A stretch of 6,341 bases of DNA from Asaia bogorensis (GTDB lineage Bacteria > Pseudomonadota > Alphaproteobacteria > Acetobacterales > Acetobacteraceae). The stretch covers positions 1 to 6,341 of the forward strand of contig CAMBXJ010000265.1 in assembly GCA_945871455.1 (NCBI GenBank), given 5' to 3'. Made by a program: the position numbers and the translations under genes. The stretch's first letter is position 1. Each line of letters opens with the position of its first letter. The notes beneath the pieces were generated by a model. That model worked only from the letters and a program-made list of their open reading frames with translations. It was not told the origin of the DNA and ran no database searches. Below are positions 1-6,341 of this stretch, piece after piece.

Positions 1-6
1 GGGGGC

Positions 7-54
7 GGGGGGAGGGGTCATTACACATGGATATTGCTTGTAACCCCTCCCCCC
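7..54. repeat. GC-rich inverted repeat, 12-bp perfect arms
   Basis: The left arm at 7-18 (GGGGGGAGGGGT) is exactly the reverse complement of the right arm at 43-54, with a 24-nt AT-richer spacer between. It lies beyond the stop of the minus-strand histidine kinase. No T-tract follows either arm, so it is not a canonical intrinsic terminator, though an RNA hairpin here could still protect or end the kinase transcript. The right arm could instead pair with the neighbouring GGGGAGG at 70-76, so alternative foldings exist. From memory, C-rich and G-rich blocks of this style are scattered between genes in many alphaproteobacterial genomes; this was not checked. Confidence 0.6.
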
Positions 55-56
55 AA

Positions 57-79
57 CCCCCTCCCGCAAGGGGAGGAGG
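57..79. repeat. Small palindromic element (CCTCCC-GCAAG-GGGAGG hairpin)
   Basis: Positions 60-65 (CCTCCC) and 71-76 (GGGAGG) form a perfect 6-bp stem around a GCAAG loop, with partial pairing continuing to 57 and 79. It sits directly beside the larger inverted repeat at 7-54 and together they look like one intergenic repeat element. The remainder, 80-140, shows no gene, promoter or further structure that I can support. Confidence 0.5.
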
Positions 80-140
80 AGGATCTTCTCCGTCGGCGGG
101 ATATGTGAATGCGATCGGGGGCGACCGGATAGGTAAAACC

Positions 141-1469
141 CTACACCGGCAGGCGGATGCGCGCGCGCAATCCTCCCAAGGGGCTATCCTCCAGCAGGAT
201 GTCACCGCCATGGGCGCGCACGATGTCCCGCGCGATCGTCAGGCCCAGACCGGTGCCGCCGGTGGCGTCGGTTTCGAACGGGCGGAACACGCTTTCCCGA
301 CGGTCCGCGGGTATCCCGGGGCCATCGTCATCGACCGTGACCGACACGGTGCGGTCCTGCTGCGAGGCGGCCATCGCGATCCGGTGGGCGTGGCGACGGG
401 CGTTGTCGACCAGGTTGGTGATCGCCCGCCGCATCGCGTCGGCCCGCAACGGCAAGGTCAGCCCATCCGGTGCCGTCACCTCCACCCGCGCACCCGCTCG
501 GCGTGCCCCCGCGGCGACGTCCTCCAGGACCGAGGACAGATCGACGGGCTGAGCCTGTTCCGTGCCCTCACCACGGGCAAAGGCGAGGTATCCGCTCACC
601 ATCCGCTCCATTTCCTCGATATCGGCCGTCATGTCGGTGACGTCCTGGCGGAGGTCCTCGTTGGTGGGCAGCATGGCGATGGTCAGGCGCAGGCGGGTCA
701 GCGGTGTGCGCAGATCGTGCGAAACGCCCGCGAGCATTTCGGTCCGTTGCGCCAAAAAGCGGCGGATGCGCTCCTGCATGCGGTTGAAGGCGGCGGCGGC
801 CTGGCGCACCTCGGTCGCGCCTTCCGGGCGAATGAGTGGTATATCACGGCCGACCCCGAATGCCTCCGCGGCGCTGGCCAATCGCCGGATGGCGCGCACC
901 TGGATGCGCATGAACGCGGCGGCGATGATGAACAACAGGATCGCGGTTCCGGCCAGCCAACCGACGAACAGGTAGATGGTGCTGGTATAGAGCCGCTTGC
1001 GGGGCGCGGTGATGTCCAGCACGCCTTCGGGCAGTTCCAGGCGCACCAGCACGGAGCGTGGGTCCGACGTCCAGTCCATGGTCATCGGCACCGAGAATTT
1101 TTCGGTCAGGATGAACGCCATATCGTCGTCCATCGGTCCCAGCACGTTGACCCGTCTGGATGGTTCGAGCGTCGCCCCAGGCTGCAATCGCATGATAAGA
1201 TTGAATTGCTGGTGCGCCGTCCGCAAAATCCAGTCCCTGTCGTCCTCGTCCGGGAAACGCCGCAGAAGGTCGATGGTGGCGCCGATTTCCCCGGCGATGG
1301 CGGCCGAAAAGCGGCGCGACACCACGTCCAGATGGCTTCCGTAGAAGATCTGCAATGCCACCGCTTCCAGGCTGAGCAGCGGCACCAGGATCATCAACAG
1401 GCTGCGACCAAGCAGGGACCGCGGGAGCAGGCGCTTGAACCAGCGAGCGACCGGGACACGGGCGCGCAT
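141..1469 (-). CDS. EnvZ-class sensor histidine kinase (two-component system)
   Basis: This is a 442-residue inner-membrane sensor kinase, expected to autophosphorylate and pass phosphate to the response regulator encoded just upstream. Seen in order: a basic N-terminus, a membrane segment at about 19-41, a periplasmic region at about 42-165, a second membrane segment at about 166-187, a HAMP linker to about 240, a HisKA H-box SHDLRTPL with phosphoacceptor His251, and an HATPase_c domain with N-box NLVDN (352-356), G1 box DDDGPGIP (Asp382) and G2 box GGTGLGL (404-410). All catalytic motifs are intact and the length is normal for EnvZ-like kinases. The start is 7 nt after the response regulator stop and has no clear Shine-Dalgarno, which suggests translational coupling. 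The periplasmic region has no recognised ligand domain, so the signal is unknown. The kinase class is secure; partner assignment rests on adjacency. Confidence 0.95.
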   Translation of the reverse strand: MRARVPVARWFKRLLPRSLLGRSLLMILVPLLSLEAVALQIFYGSHLDVVSRRFSAAIAGEIGATIDLLRRFPDEDDRDWILRTAHQQFNLIMRLQPGATLEPSRRVNVLGPMDDDMAFILTEKFSVPMTMDWTSDPRSVLVRLELPEGVLDITAPRKRLYTSTIYLFVGWLAGTAILLFIIAAAFMRIQVRAIRRLASAAEAFGVGRDIPLIRPEGATEVRQAAAAFNRMQERIRRFLAQRTEMLAGVSHDLRTPLTRLRLTIAMLPTNEDLRQDVTDMTADIEEMERMVSGYLAFARGEGTEQAQPVDLSSVLEDVAAGARRAGARVEVTAPDGLTLPLRADAMRRAITNLVDNARRHAHRIAMAASQQDRTVSVTVDDDGPGIPADRRESVFRPFETDATGGTGLGLTIARDIVRAHGGDILLEDSPLGGLRARIRLPV

Positions 1470-1476
1470 GGTCGCG

Positions 1477-2175
1477 TCAGACGCCGGGTTTCAGAACATA
1501 GCCGCGGCCCCTGACGGTGTGCAGGAAGCGCGGCTCACGCGGATCGGCCTCTATCTTGCGGCGCAGGCGGGTCACCTGCACGTCGATGGCGCGTTCCCCG
1601 GTTTCGTCCATGCTCAGGCTTGCCGCGAGTTCTTCGCGCGACAGGACTTCGTGCGGGCGCGCGGCCAGGGCGGCGAGCAGGGCGGCTTCGCCACCGGTCA
1701 GGCGGATGGGCCCCTTGGGATCGCGCAACTCCCCGCGTTCCAGGTCGAATTCCGCCGAACCCAACCGCAATGGCCCGGTCGGCGCGTCCGGCGGCGGGGG
1801 CGGCGCTCGGCGCAGCAGCGCCCGGATGCGCAACACCAGTTCGCGCGGTTCGAAGGGTTTGCCCAGATAGTCGTCGGCACCGGCCTCGAAGCCGGCGATG
1901 CGGTCTTCCGGCGCGCCGCGGGCGGTCAGCAGCAGCACGGGCATGTCGCTCTGCTGTTCCTTGCGCAGGGCCTCGGTCAGTTGCAGTCCCGATTCGCCGG
2001 GCATCATGACGTCCAGCACCATCAGGTCCGGGTTGATGGCGCGCAGTTTGGCGCGGGCTTCCGTCGCGTCGGCGGCGGTGGTGACGCGGAAACCCTCGCC
2101 CGAGAGATAGCGTGCCAGACGTTCGCGCAACGGCGCGTTGTCCTCGACCACCAGGATGTGAGAATCATCGGCCAT
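1477..2175 (-). CDS. petR: OmpR/PhoB-class response regulator, PetR-like
   Basis: This is a 232-residue transcription factor controlled by phosphorylation. The receiver domain (about 6-120) shows the acidic pair Glu11-Asp12, phosphoacceptor Asp55 (VLDVMMPG), Thr84 and Lys106 (KPF). A short proline-rich linker (125-134) leads to a winged-helix DNA-binding domain (about 136-232), with recognition helix RAIDVQVTRLRRKIE and the TVRGRGYVL wing typical of OmpR proteins. I chose the ATG at 2175 because GGAGG at 2185-2181 lies 5 nt before it; the in-frame GTG at 2181 overlaps that ribosome site and would add two residues. The gene overlaps the MarR gene by 11 nt and is followed 7 nt later by the kinase. 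A MarR gene preceding an OmpR-type regulator matches the petP-petR pair described in Rhodobacter capsulatus. The family is certain; the symbol is tentative. Confidence 0.93.
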   Translation of the reverse strand: MADDSHILVVEDNAPLRERLARYLSGEGFRVTTAADATEARAKLRAINPDLMVLDVMMPGESGLQLTEALRKEQQSDMPVLLLTARGAPEDRIAGFEAGADDYLGKPFEPRELVLRIRALLRRAPPPPPDAPTGPLRLGSAEFDLERGELRDPKGPIRLTGGEAALLAALAARPHEVLSREELAASLSMDETGERAIDVQVTRLRRKIEADPREPRFLHTVRGRGYVLKPGV

Positions 2176-2797
2176 CGCCACCTCCGTTATCCATGTAGTC
2201 GCGCGCCGTCTGATCCATGATGGCCCGCATGACGGTCCTGAATCCGTCCACCGCCGCGGGACCGGCCTGGCTGAAGGCCGGAGCCAGGCGTTCTACCTGG
2301 CGTTCGAACAGGCGCCGTTCCAGGGCTGCCCCTTTTTCGGTCAGGGTCAACAGTCGTTGGCGGCGGTCGTCCGGCCCCTGGGTTTGCGCCACGTAGTCTT
2401 GTTCCACCAATGCGCCCAGGACGCGCGCCAGCGACTGCTTGGTGATGCGCAGGATCAATAGCAGATCGGAGACGGTGATTCGTGGATTTCGCCCGATAAA
2501 ATGCAAGGCGCGGTGATGGGCTCGCCCCAGCCCGAGTTCCTCCAGGATTACATCGGCGGCGTTGGTGAAGTCGCGATAGGCGAAGAACAGCAAATCCTGC
2601 GCCAGGCGGATGTCGGGTTCGGGGACCGGGTGTTCACCCGGGGATTCCCGCGCCAGCGCGCCGGGTGAATCACGCGCCGGCGCGCGGGGGGGGGAATCGC
2701 CAGGCGTTCGCGCGCCGGGGGGGGCCGGCCGGTCTGATCGCGACTCGGCGTCTGTCGATCGGGGCATGGCAGGCATGCCGGGGCGGGAGGGGTTCAT
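2165..2797 (-). CDS. petP: MarR-family transcriptional regulator, PetP-like, with long N-terminal extension
   Basis: This is a 210-residue predicted dimeric winged-helix DNA-binding protein. The MarR core starts near residue 62. It includes the recognition helix region ITKQSLARVLGALVEQDYV (118-136) and a wing with DDRRQRLLTLTEKG (143-156), ending in a dimerisation helix. There is no cysteine, so thiol-based redox sensing is unlikely. Residues 1-60 are an unusual Pro/Arg/Ser/Gly-rich, probably disordered extension with DSP/ESP repeats. Its DNA contains runs of nine and eight C on the coding strand. Candidate ATGs at 2797, 2776 and 2767 are all in one frame and none has a Shine-Dalgarno. No in-frame ATG or GTG lies between the extension and the core, so both runs must be translated. 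It is first in the minus-strand operon and divergent from ilvE, so autoregulation or ilvE control is possible. The petP symbol is by context. Confidence 0.88.
   Translation of the reverse strand: MNPSRPGMPAMPRSTDAESRSDRPAPPGARTPGDSPPRAPARDSPGALARESPGEHPVPEPDIRLAQDLLFFAYRDFTNAADVILEELGLGRAHHRALHFIGRNPRITVSDLLLILRITKQSLARVLGALVEQDYVAQTQGPDDRRQRLLTLTEKGAALERRLFERQVERLAPAFSQAGPAAVDGFRTVMRAIMDQTARDYMDNGGGDGR
2181..2185 (-). promoter_or_regulatory. Ribosome binding site for the response regulator
   Basis: On the minus strand, GGAGG at 2185-2181 lies 5 nt before the ATG at 2175 and inside the end of the MarR gene. It decides the start in favour of 2175 over the GTG at 2181, which overlaps it. Confidence 0.65.
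2648..2698 (-). repeat. Tandem repeat (27 + 24 nt) in the 5' coding part of the MarR gene
   Basis: Reading the minus strand from 2698, a 27-nt unit beginning GATTCCCC is followed at 2671 by a 24-nt unit beginning GATTCACC. A third, partial copy beginning GAATCCCC starts at 2647. After allowing a 3-nt length difference in the C run, the two full units differ at only about four positions. They encode DSPPRAPAR (34-42) and DSPGALAR (43-50), with ESPGEH next. Unit lengths are multiples of three, so gain or loss of a unit keeps the frame. This looks like expansion of a disordered linker by local duplication. Confidence 0.65.
2686..2694. repeat. Nine-base G homopolymer inside the MarR gene
   Basis: A run of nine G on the plus strand is nine C in the coding strand, covering the codons for Ser35-Pro36-Pro37 and the first base of Arg38 in the MarR-family protein. 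A single-base length change would shift the frame before the DNA-binding core. Confidence 0.85.
2717..2724. repeat. Eight-base G homopolymer inside the MarR gene
   Basis: A run of eight G on the plus strand encodes part of the RPAPPG segment (about residues 23-28) of the MarR-family protein on the minus strand. It lies 22 nt from the nine-base run, so two slippage-prone tracts occur close together in one short coding stretch. Confidence 0.85.
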
Positions 2798-2810
2798 TAG
2801 GACAGTATTG

Positions 2811-2819
2811 TTGACTCAA
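2811..2819. promoter_or_regulatory. Candidate operator palindrome TTGAcTCAA over the ilvE -35 box
   Basis: TTGA and TCAA are perfect inverted repeats around a central C. The site coincides with the -35 box of the predicted ilvE promoter and lies 14 nt upstream of the divergent MarR start. A dimeric regulator bound here could block ilvE and influence its own gene. The arms are short compared with usual MarR operators (about 16-20 bp) and extend poorly on either side, so this remains a candidate. Confidence 0.3.
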
Positions 2820-2839
2820 ATGGCATCGCGTTTTATCAC
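2811..2839 (+). promoter_or_regulatory. Sigma70-like promoter for ilvE
   Basis: A -35 box TTGACT (2811-2816), a 17-nt spacer and a -10 box TATCAC (2834-2839) point toward ilvE. Transcription would begin near 2846, giving a leader of about 33 nt to the ATG at 2879. The spacing is ideal; the -35 box matches consensus at five of six bases and the -10 at four of six. Confidence 0.5.
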
Positions 2840-2865
2840 AGCCGAGGTTTCAGCAATTTAATGAC

Positions 2866-2869
2866 GGAG
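2866..2869 (+). promoter_or_regulatory. Ribosome binding site deciding the ilvE start
   Basis: GGAG lies 9 nt before the ATG at 2879. The alternative in-frame ATG at 2861 has only CGAGG at 2843-2847, 13 nt away and at or before the predicted transcription start, so the site favours 2879. Confidence 0.5.
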
Positions 2870-2878
2870 ATGGCGGTC

Positions 2879-3778
2879 ATGACGGCAGTTCCTTTCGACG
2901 ATCGGAATGGATGGATCTGGTTCGATGGCGCGCTGGTGCCCTGGCGAGACGCGCGTCTGCATGTTTTGACGCATGGACTGCACTATGCCAGCGGCGTGTT
3001 CGAAGGCGAACGGTCTTATGGCGGCACGATTTTCCGCCTGCGCGATCATACCAATCGCCTGCATGCCTCGGCCCGCGTGCTGGGTTTCGAAATCCCCTGG
3101 TCCGCCGACCAGATCGACGCGGCCTGTGCGGCCGTCGTGGCGGCAAACGGACTGACCGACGCCTATGTCCGCCCGATCGCCTGGCGTGGGTCAGAGGCGC
3201 TTGGGGTGTCTCCGGCCGGCACGTCGGCCCATCTCGCGATCGCGGCCTGGGAGTGGGCGAGCTATTACGCGGCCGATCGGATGCGGGGGATCAGGGTGGC
3301 GGAGGCAGTGTGGCGGCGCCCGGCCCCGGATACCGCGCCGACCGCGGCGAAATGCACCGGGCTTTATACGATTGGCACCCTGGCCAAACAGGCGGCGGAG
3401 GCGGAAGGGTGCGCCGACGCGCTGATGCTGGACTGGCGCGGGTTGGTGGCCGAGACCACGGGGGCCAATATTTTCCTGGTGATCGATGGCGACCTGCATA
3501 CGCCTCGGCCGGAGGGGTTCCTGGATGGCATCACCCGGCGCACGGTCATGGGGCTGGCGCGTCGGCACCAGATGCGGGTGGTGGAGCGCCCGATCGAGGC
3601 GTCGGAAATCGCCCGGGCGACGGAGGTGTTTCTGGCCGGCACCGCGGCGGAGGTCACCGCGGTGCGCAGCATCGGCAGCCATGCCTACGCGCCCGGGGCC
3701 ATCACCGAAGCCCTGATGCGGGATTATGATGCCCTGGTGAAGCAACCGGCGGCGGAGGTCGTGCGTCTGCTCGGTTGA
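2879..3778 (+). CDS. ilvE: Branched-chain amino acid aminotransferase (class IV, PLP-dependent)
   Basis: This cytosolic enzyme is predicted to interconvert leucine, isoleucine and valine with their 2-oxo acids, using glutamate and 2-oxoglutarate. The product is 299 residues, close to the roughly 300 usual for IlvE. Visible family features are the N-terminal THGLHYASGVFEGER block, the Schiff-base lysine Lys158 in TAAKCTGLYTIGTLAKQ, and the class IV signature starting ETTGANIFLV, whose Glu192 would contact the PLP ring nitrogen. The signature ends in LDGITRR, and the C-terminal FLAGTAAEVTAV segment is typical. The start at 2879 is preferred over 2861 on ribosome-site and promoter grounds; the earlier ATG would add six residues. 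The gene diverges from the MarR operon and precedes the amine oxidase by 74 nt on the same strand. A related class IV specificity, such as D-amino acid aminotransferase, is less likely given the strong IlvE-like body. Confidence 0.93.
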   Translation: MTAVPFDDRNGWIWFDGALVPWRDARLHVLTHGLHYASGVFEGERSYGGTIFRLRDHTNRLHASARVLGFEIPWSADQIDAACAAVVAANGLTDAYVRPIAWRGSEALGVSPAGTSAHLAIAAWEWASYYAADRMRGIRVAEAVWRRPAPDTAPTAAKCTGLYTIGTLAKQAAEAEGCADALMLDWRGLVAETTGANIFLVIDGDLHTPRPEGFLDGITRRTVMGLARRHQMRVVERPIEASEIARATEVFLAGTAAEVTAVRSIGSHAYAPGAITEALMRDYDALVKQPAAEVVRLLG

Positions 3779-3852
3779 TACATCCGCCACTCGGGCCTTG
3801 CGGAACCCGGTGGAAGCGGGGACCCTGACCGCGCAACCGACCGGGGACACCG

Positions 3853-5142
3853 ATGCCGACCATGCCCGATACCGATGTCGTGGTGATCGGGGCCGGGCTC
3901 GCCGGCCTGGGCGCGGCCACCGCGTTGCGCGACACCGGCCGGTCCTGCGTGGTCCTGGAAGCATCCGATCGCATCGGCGGTCGGGCCTGGACCACCTGCC
4001 CGGACGCCCTGGGCGGCGCCTGGTTCGACATGGGCGCGTTCTGGCTGCACGACGCCGAACATAATCCGCTGGTGGATATCGCGCGGGCGAGGGGCGAAAC
4101 CTTGCTCCGTTCCGACGATCTGCGCATGGAGCGGACTTTCGTGGACGGTCGGCTCGCCACCCCGGACGAGTTGGCCGCCTATGATGGCGCCTGGGTCCGT
4201 TACGAGGCGATGGCCGACCGGCTGCTGGCCGCGCACGGCGACGTGGCGCTGTCGGAAATCGCGCGGCACCTGCCGGACGATCCCTGGGCGCGGACGGTCG
4301 AGGCCTGGGAAGGCCCGGTCATCTGCACGGTGGACGCGGACCGGTTCAGCGCGCGGGACTGGCGGCGGAATGCCCTGGGCGGCACCAACCTGGTGCCGGA
4401 AGGCGGGGTCGGCGCCTTCGTTCGGCGGCGATTGGGGGACGGGCTGGATATCAGGCTGAACACCCCGGTCCTGCGTGTGCGCTGGGGTGGGCCGGCGGGA
4501 CGCGTCGCGGTGGACACGCCAACGGGATCCCTGACCGCCGGAGCCTGCATCGTGACGGTCTCGACCGGCGTCCTGGCTTCCGGCGCGTTGGTGTTCGACC
4601 CGGCCTTGCCCGCGCACGTGACGGAGGCGATTGCCGCCCTGCCCATGGGGCTGGCCTTGAAGGTCGCGTTGCGCGCGATGGGCGCGGACCGGCTGGACGT
4701 TCCGCTGCATTGTTCGGTGGATCGCCAGGTGACCGGCCAGGACCCCACCCTGATGCCGTTCCAATGCTGGCCGTTCGGGCGCGATTATGTGCAAGGCTGG
4801 ATCGGCGGCACGATCGCGCATGACCTGGCCCGCGCGGGGGATGCGGCGGTGGCGGATTTCGCTCTGGCCCAATTGCGGGCGCTGTTCGGCGGCCGGGTCG
4901 ATCGGCTGTTTGCCGGCGGCGGGCGCCTGGTGACCCGCTGGGACGCGGATCCCTGGGTGCGTGGCGCCTATTCCTACGCGGTCCCCGGACAGGCGGAAGC
5001 GCGGGACCGGTTGGGCGAGCCGGTCGGGGATGGGCACCTGATGTTCGCGGGGGAGGCCTGCCACGTGCCGCTGGCCAGCACGGTCGCCGGTGCCTGGATC
5101 AGCGGCCAGAACGCGGCTCGGGCGGTTGCCGAACTGCGCTGA
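3853..5142 (+). CDS. FAD-dependent flavin amine oxidase family protein
   Basis: This 429-residue protein resembles monoamine/polyamine oxidases, which oxidise C-N bonds with FAD and usually release peroxide. Residues 8-47 form the dinucleotide-binding fold: VVVIGAGLAGLG (Gly13, Gly15, Gly18), ribose-binding Glu36 and the IGGR motif ending at Arg44. DMGAFWLHD (59-67) matches the substrate-side motif of the family. LPMGLALKVAL carries Lys270, the position of the lysine hydrogen-bonded to flavin N5 in this family. DPWVRGAYSY (366-375) and FAGEACHVPLASTVAGAWISG (398-418, written here in part) complete the C-terminal FAD site. No signal peptide is seen, so it is probably cytosolic. A weak GGGGA lies 5 nt before the ATG; an ATG at 3862 is a less likely start. 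It lies 74 nt after ilvE and may be cotranscribed. The substrate cannot be read from sequence; amine, polyamine or amino acid are all possible. Confidence 0.88.
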   Translation: MPTMPDTDVVVIGAGLAGLGAATALRDTGRSCVVLEASDRIGGRAWTTCPDALGGAWFDMGAFWLHDAEHNPLVDIARARGETLLRSDDLRMERTFVDGRLATPDELAAYDGAWVRYEAMADRLLAAHGDVALSEIARHLPDDPWARTVEAWEGPVICTVDADRFSARDWRRNALGGTNLVPEGGVGAFVRRRLGDGLDIRLNTPVLRVRWGGPAGRVAVDTPTGSLTAGACIVTVSTGVLASGALVFDPALPAHVTEAIAALPMGLALKVALRAMGADRLDVPLHCSVDRQVTGQDPTLMPFQCWPFGRDYVQGWIGGTIAHDLARAGDAAVADFALAQLRALFGGRVDRLFAGGGRLVTRWDADPWVRGAYSYAVPGQAEARDRLGEPVGDGHLMFAGEACHVPLASTVAGAWISGQNAARAVAELR

Positions 5143-5244
5143 TCCCTGCGTTGACCGTGGGGCCGCTGTCCTCGGCCGCTGCATGCTCGGGCATTTCGGT
5201 GACACCCCAAATCCGGGAACCCGTGTCCTTTATCCTTCATTTGA

Positions 5245-6341
<1,097 letters not shown>

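Noticed and set aside
27..1514. Plus-strand 495-codon open frame across the kinase
   Set aside because: It is antisense to a kinase with every catalytic motif intact. Its Arg/Gly/His/Gln-rich translation has no recognisable domain and fits high-GC overprinting.
1435..2220. Plus-strand 261-codon open frame over the response regulator
   Set aside because: The opposite strand encodes a complete response regulator; the plus frame has no recognisable family features.
2772..2779. Perfect 8-bp palindrome GGCATGCC near the MarR start
   Set aside because: It is inside the coding start region and short enough to occur by chance in GC-rich DNA; nothing else marks it as a binding site.
2911..3964. Alternate-frame and antisense open frames over ilvE
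   Set aside because: The ilvE frame carries the full class IV signature and catalytic lysine; the others are Arg/Pro/Gly-rich shadows.
5161..5177. GGCCG/CGGCC hairpin after the amine oxidase as a terminator
   Set aside because: The stem is only five pairs and no T-run follows, so an intrinsic terminator cannot be supported.
3724..5205. Minus-strand 493-codon open frame across the amine oxidase
   Set aside because: It lies opposite a well-supported FAD enzyme, has low-complexity composition and no recognisable domain or ribosome site.

Overview
The window is high-GC DNA with six protein-coding genes. Five are complete and the sixth runs off the right edge. Codon third positions are strongly G/C, so nearly every antisense or off-frame ORF is an overprinting shadow. 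Protein style (alphaproteobacterial IlvE, AatA-type aminotransferase, a MarR/OmpR pair resembling PetP/PetR) and the C-rich dispersed-repeat-like palindromes at the left edge suggest an alphaproteobacterium, possibly of the Acetobacteraceae. That placement is judged by eye and was not tested by any search.

Left half, minus strand (transcribed right to left): a MarR-family regulator (2797 to 2165), an OmpR-class response regulator (2175 to 1477) and an EnvZ-class membrane histidine kinase (1469 to 141). The first two overlap by 11 nt and the last two are 7 nt apart, so this reads as one regulatory operon. Positions 1-140, beyond the kinase stop, hold no gene but contain GC-rich inverted repeats.

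Right half, plus strand: a branched-chain amino acid aminotransferase (ilvE, about 2879 to 3778), a flavin amine oxidase (3853 to 5142), and after a 237-nt gap with its own possible promoter, a class I aspartate-type aminotransferase (5380 to beyond 6341). All three are predicted to act on amino or amine groups, two with PLP and one with FAD, so a nitrogen or amino acid metabolism cluster is plausible. A joint pathway is inference only.

The two halves diverge from a short intergenic region (2798-2878). It holds a good sigma70-like promoter for ilvE whose -35 box lies inside a 9-bp palindrome, a candidate operator for the adjacent MarR protein. The most unusual local feature is the 5' part of the MarR gene: an extra Pro/Arg/Ser-rich segment of about 60 codons, built partly from a 24/27-nt tandem repeat and carrying a 9-G and an 8-G homopolymer inside the reading frame. 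This could be a slippage-prone switch or a sequencing-error hotspot. I see no wholly new system; most of the window looks like ordinary conserved chromosome.
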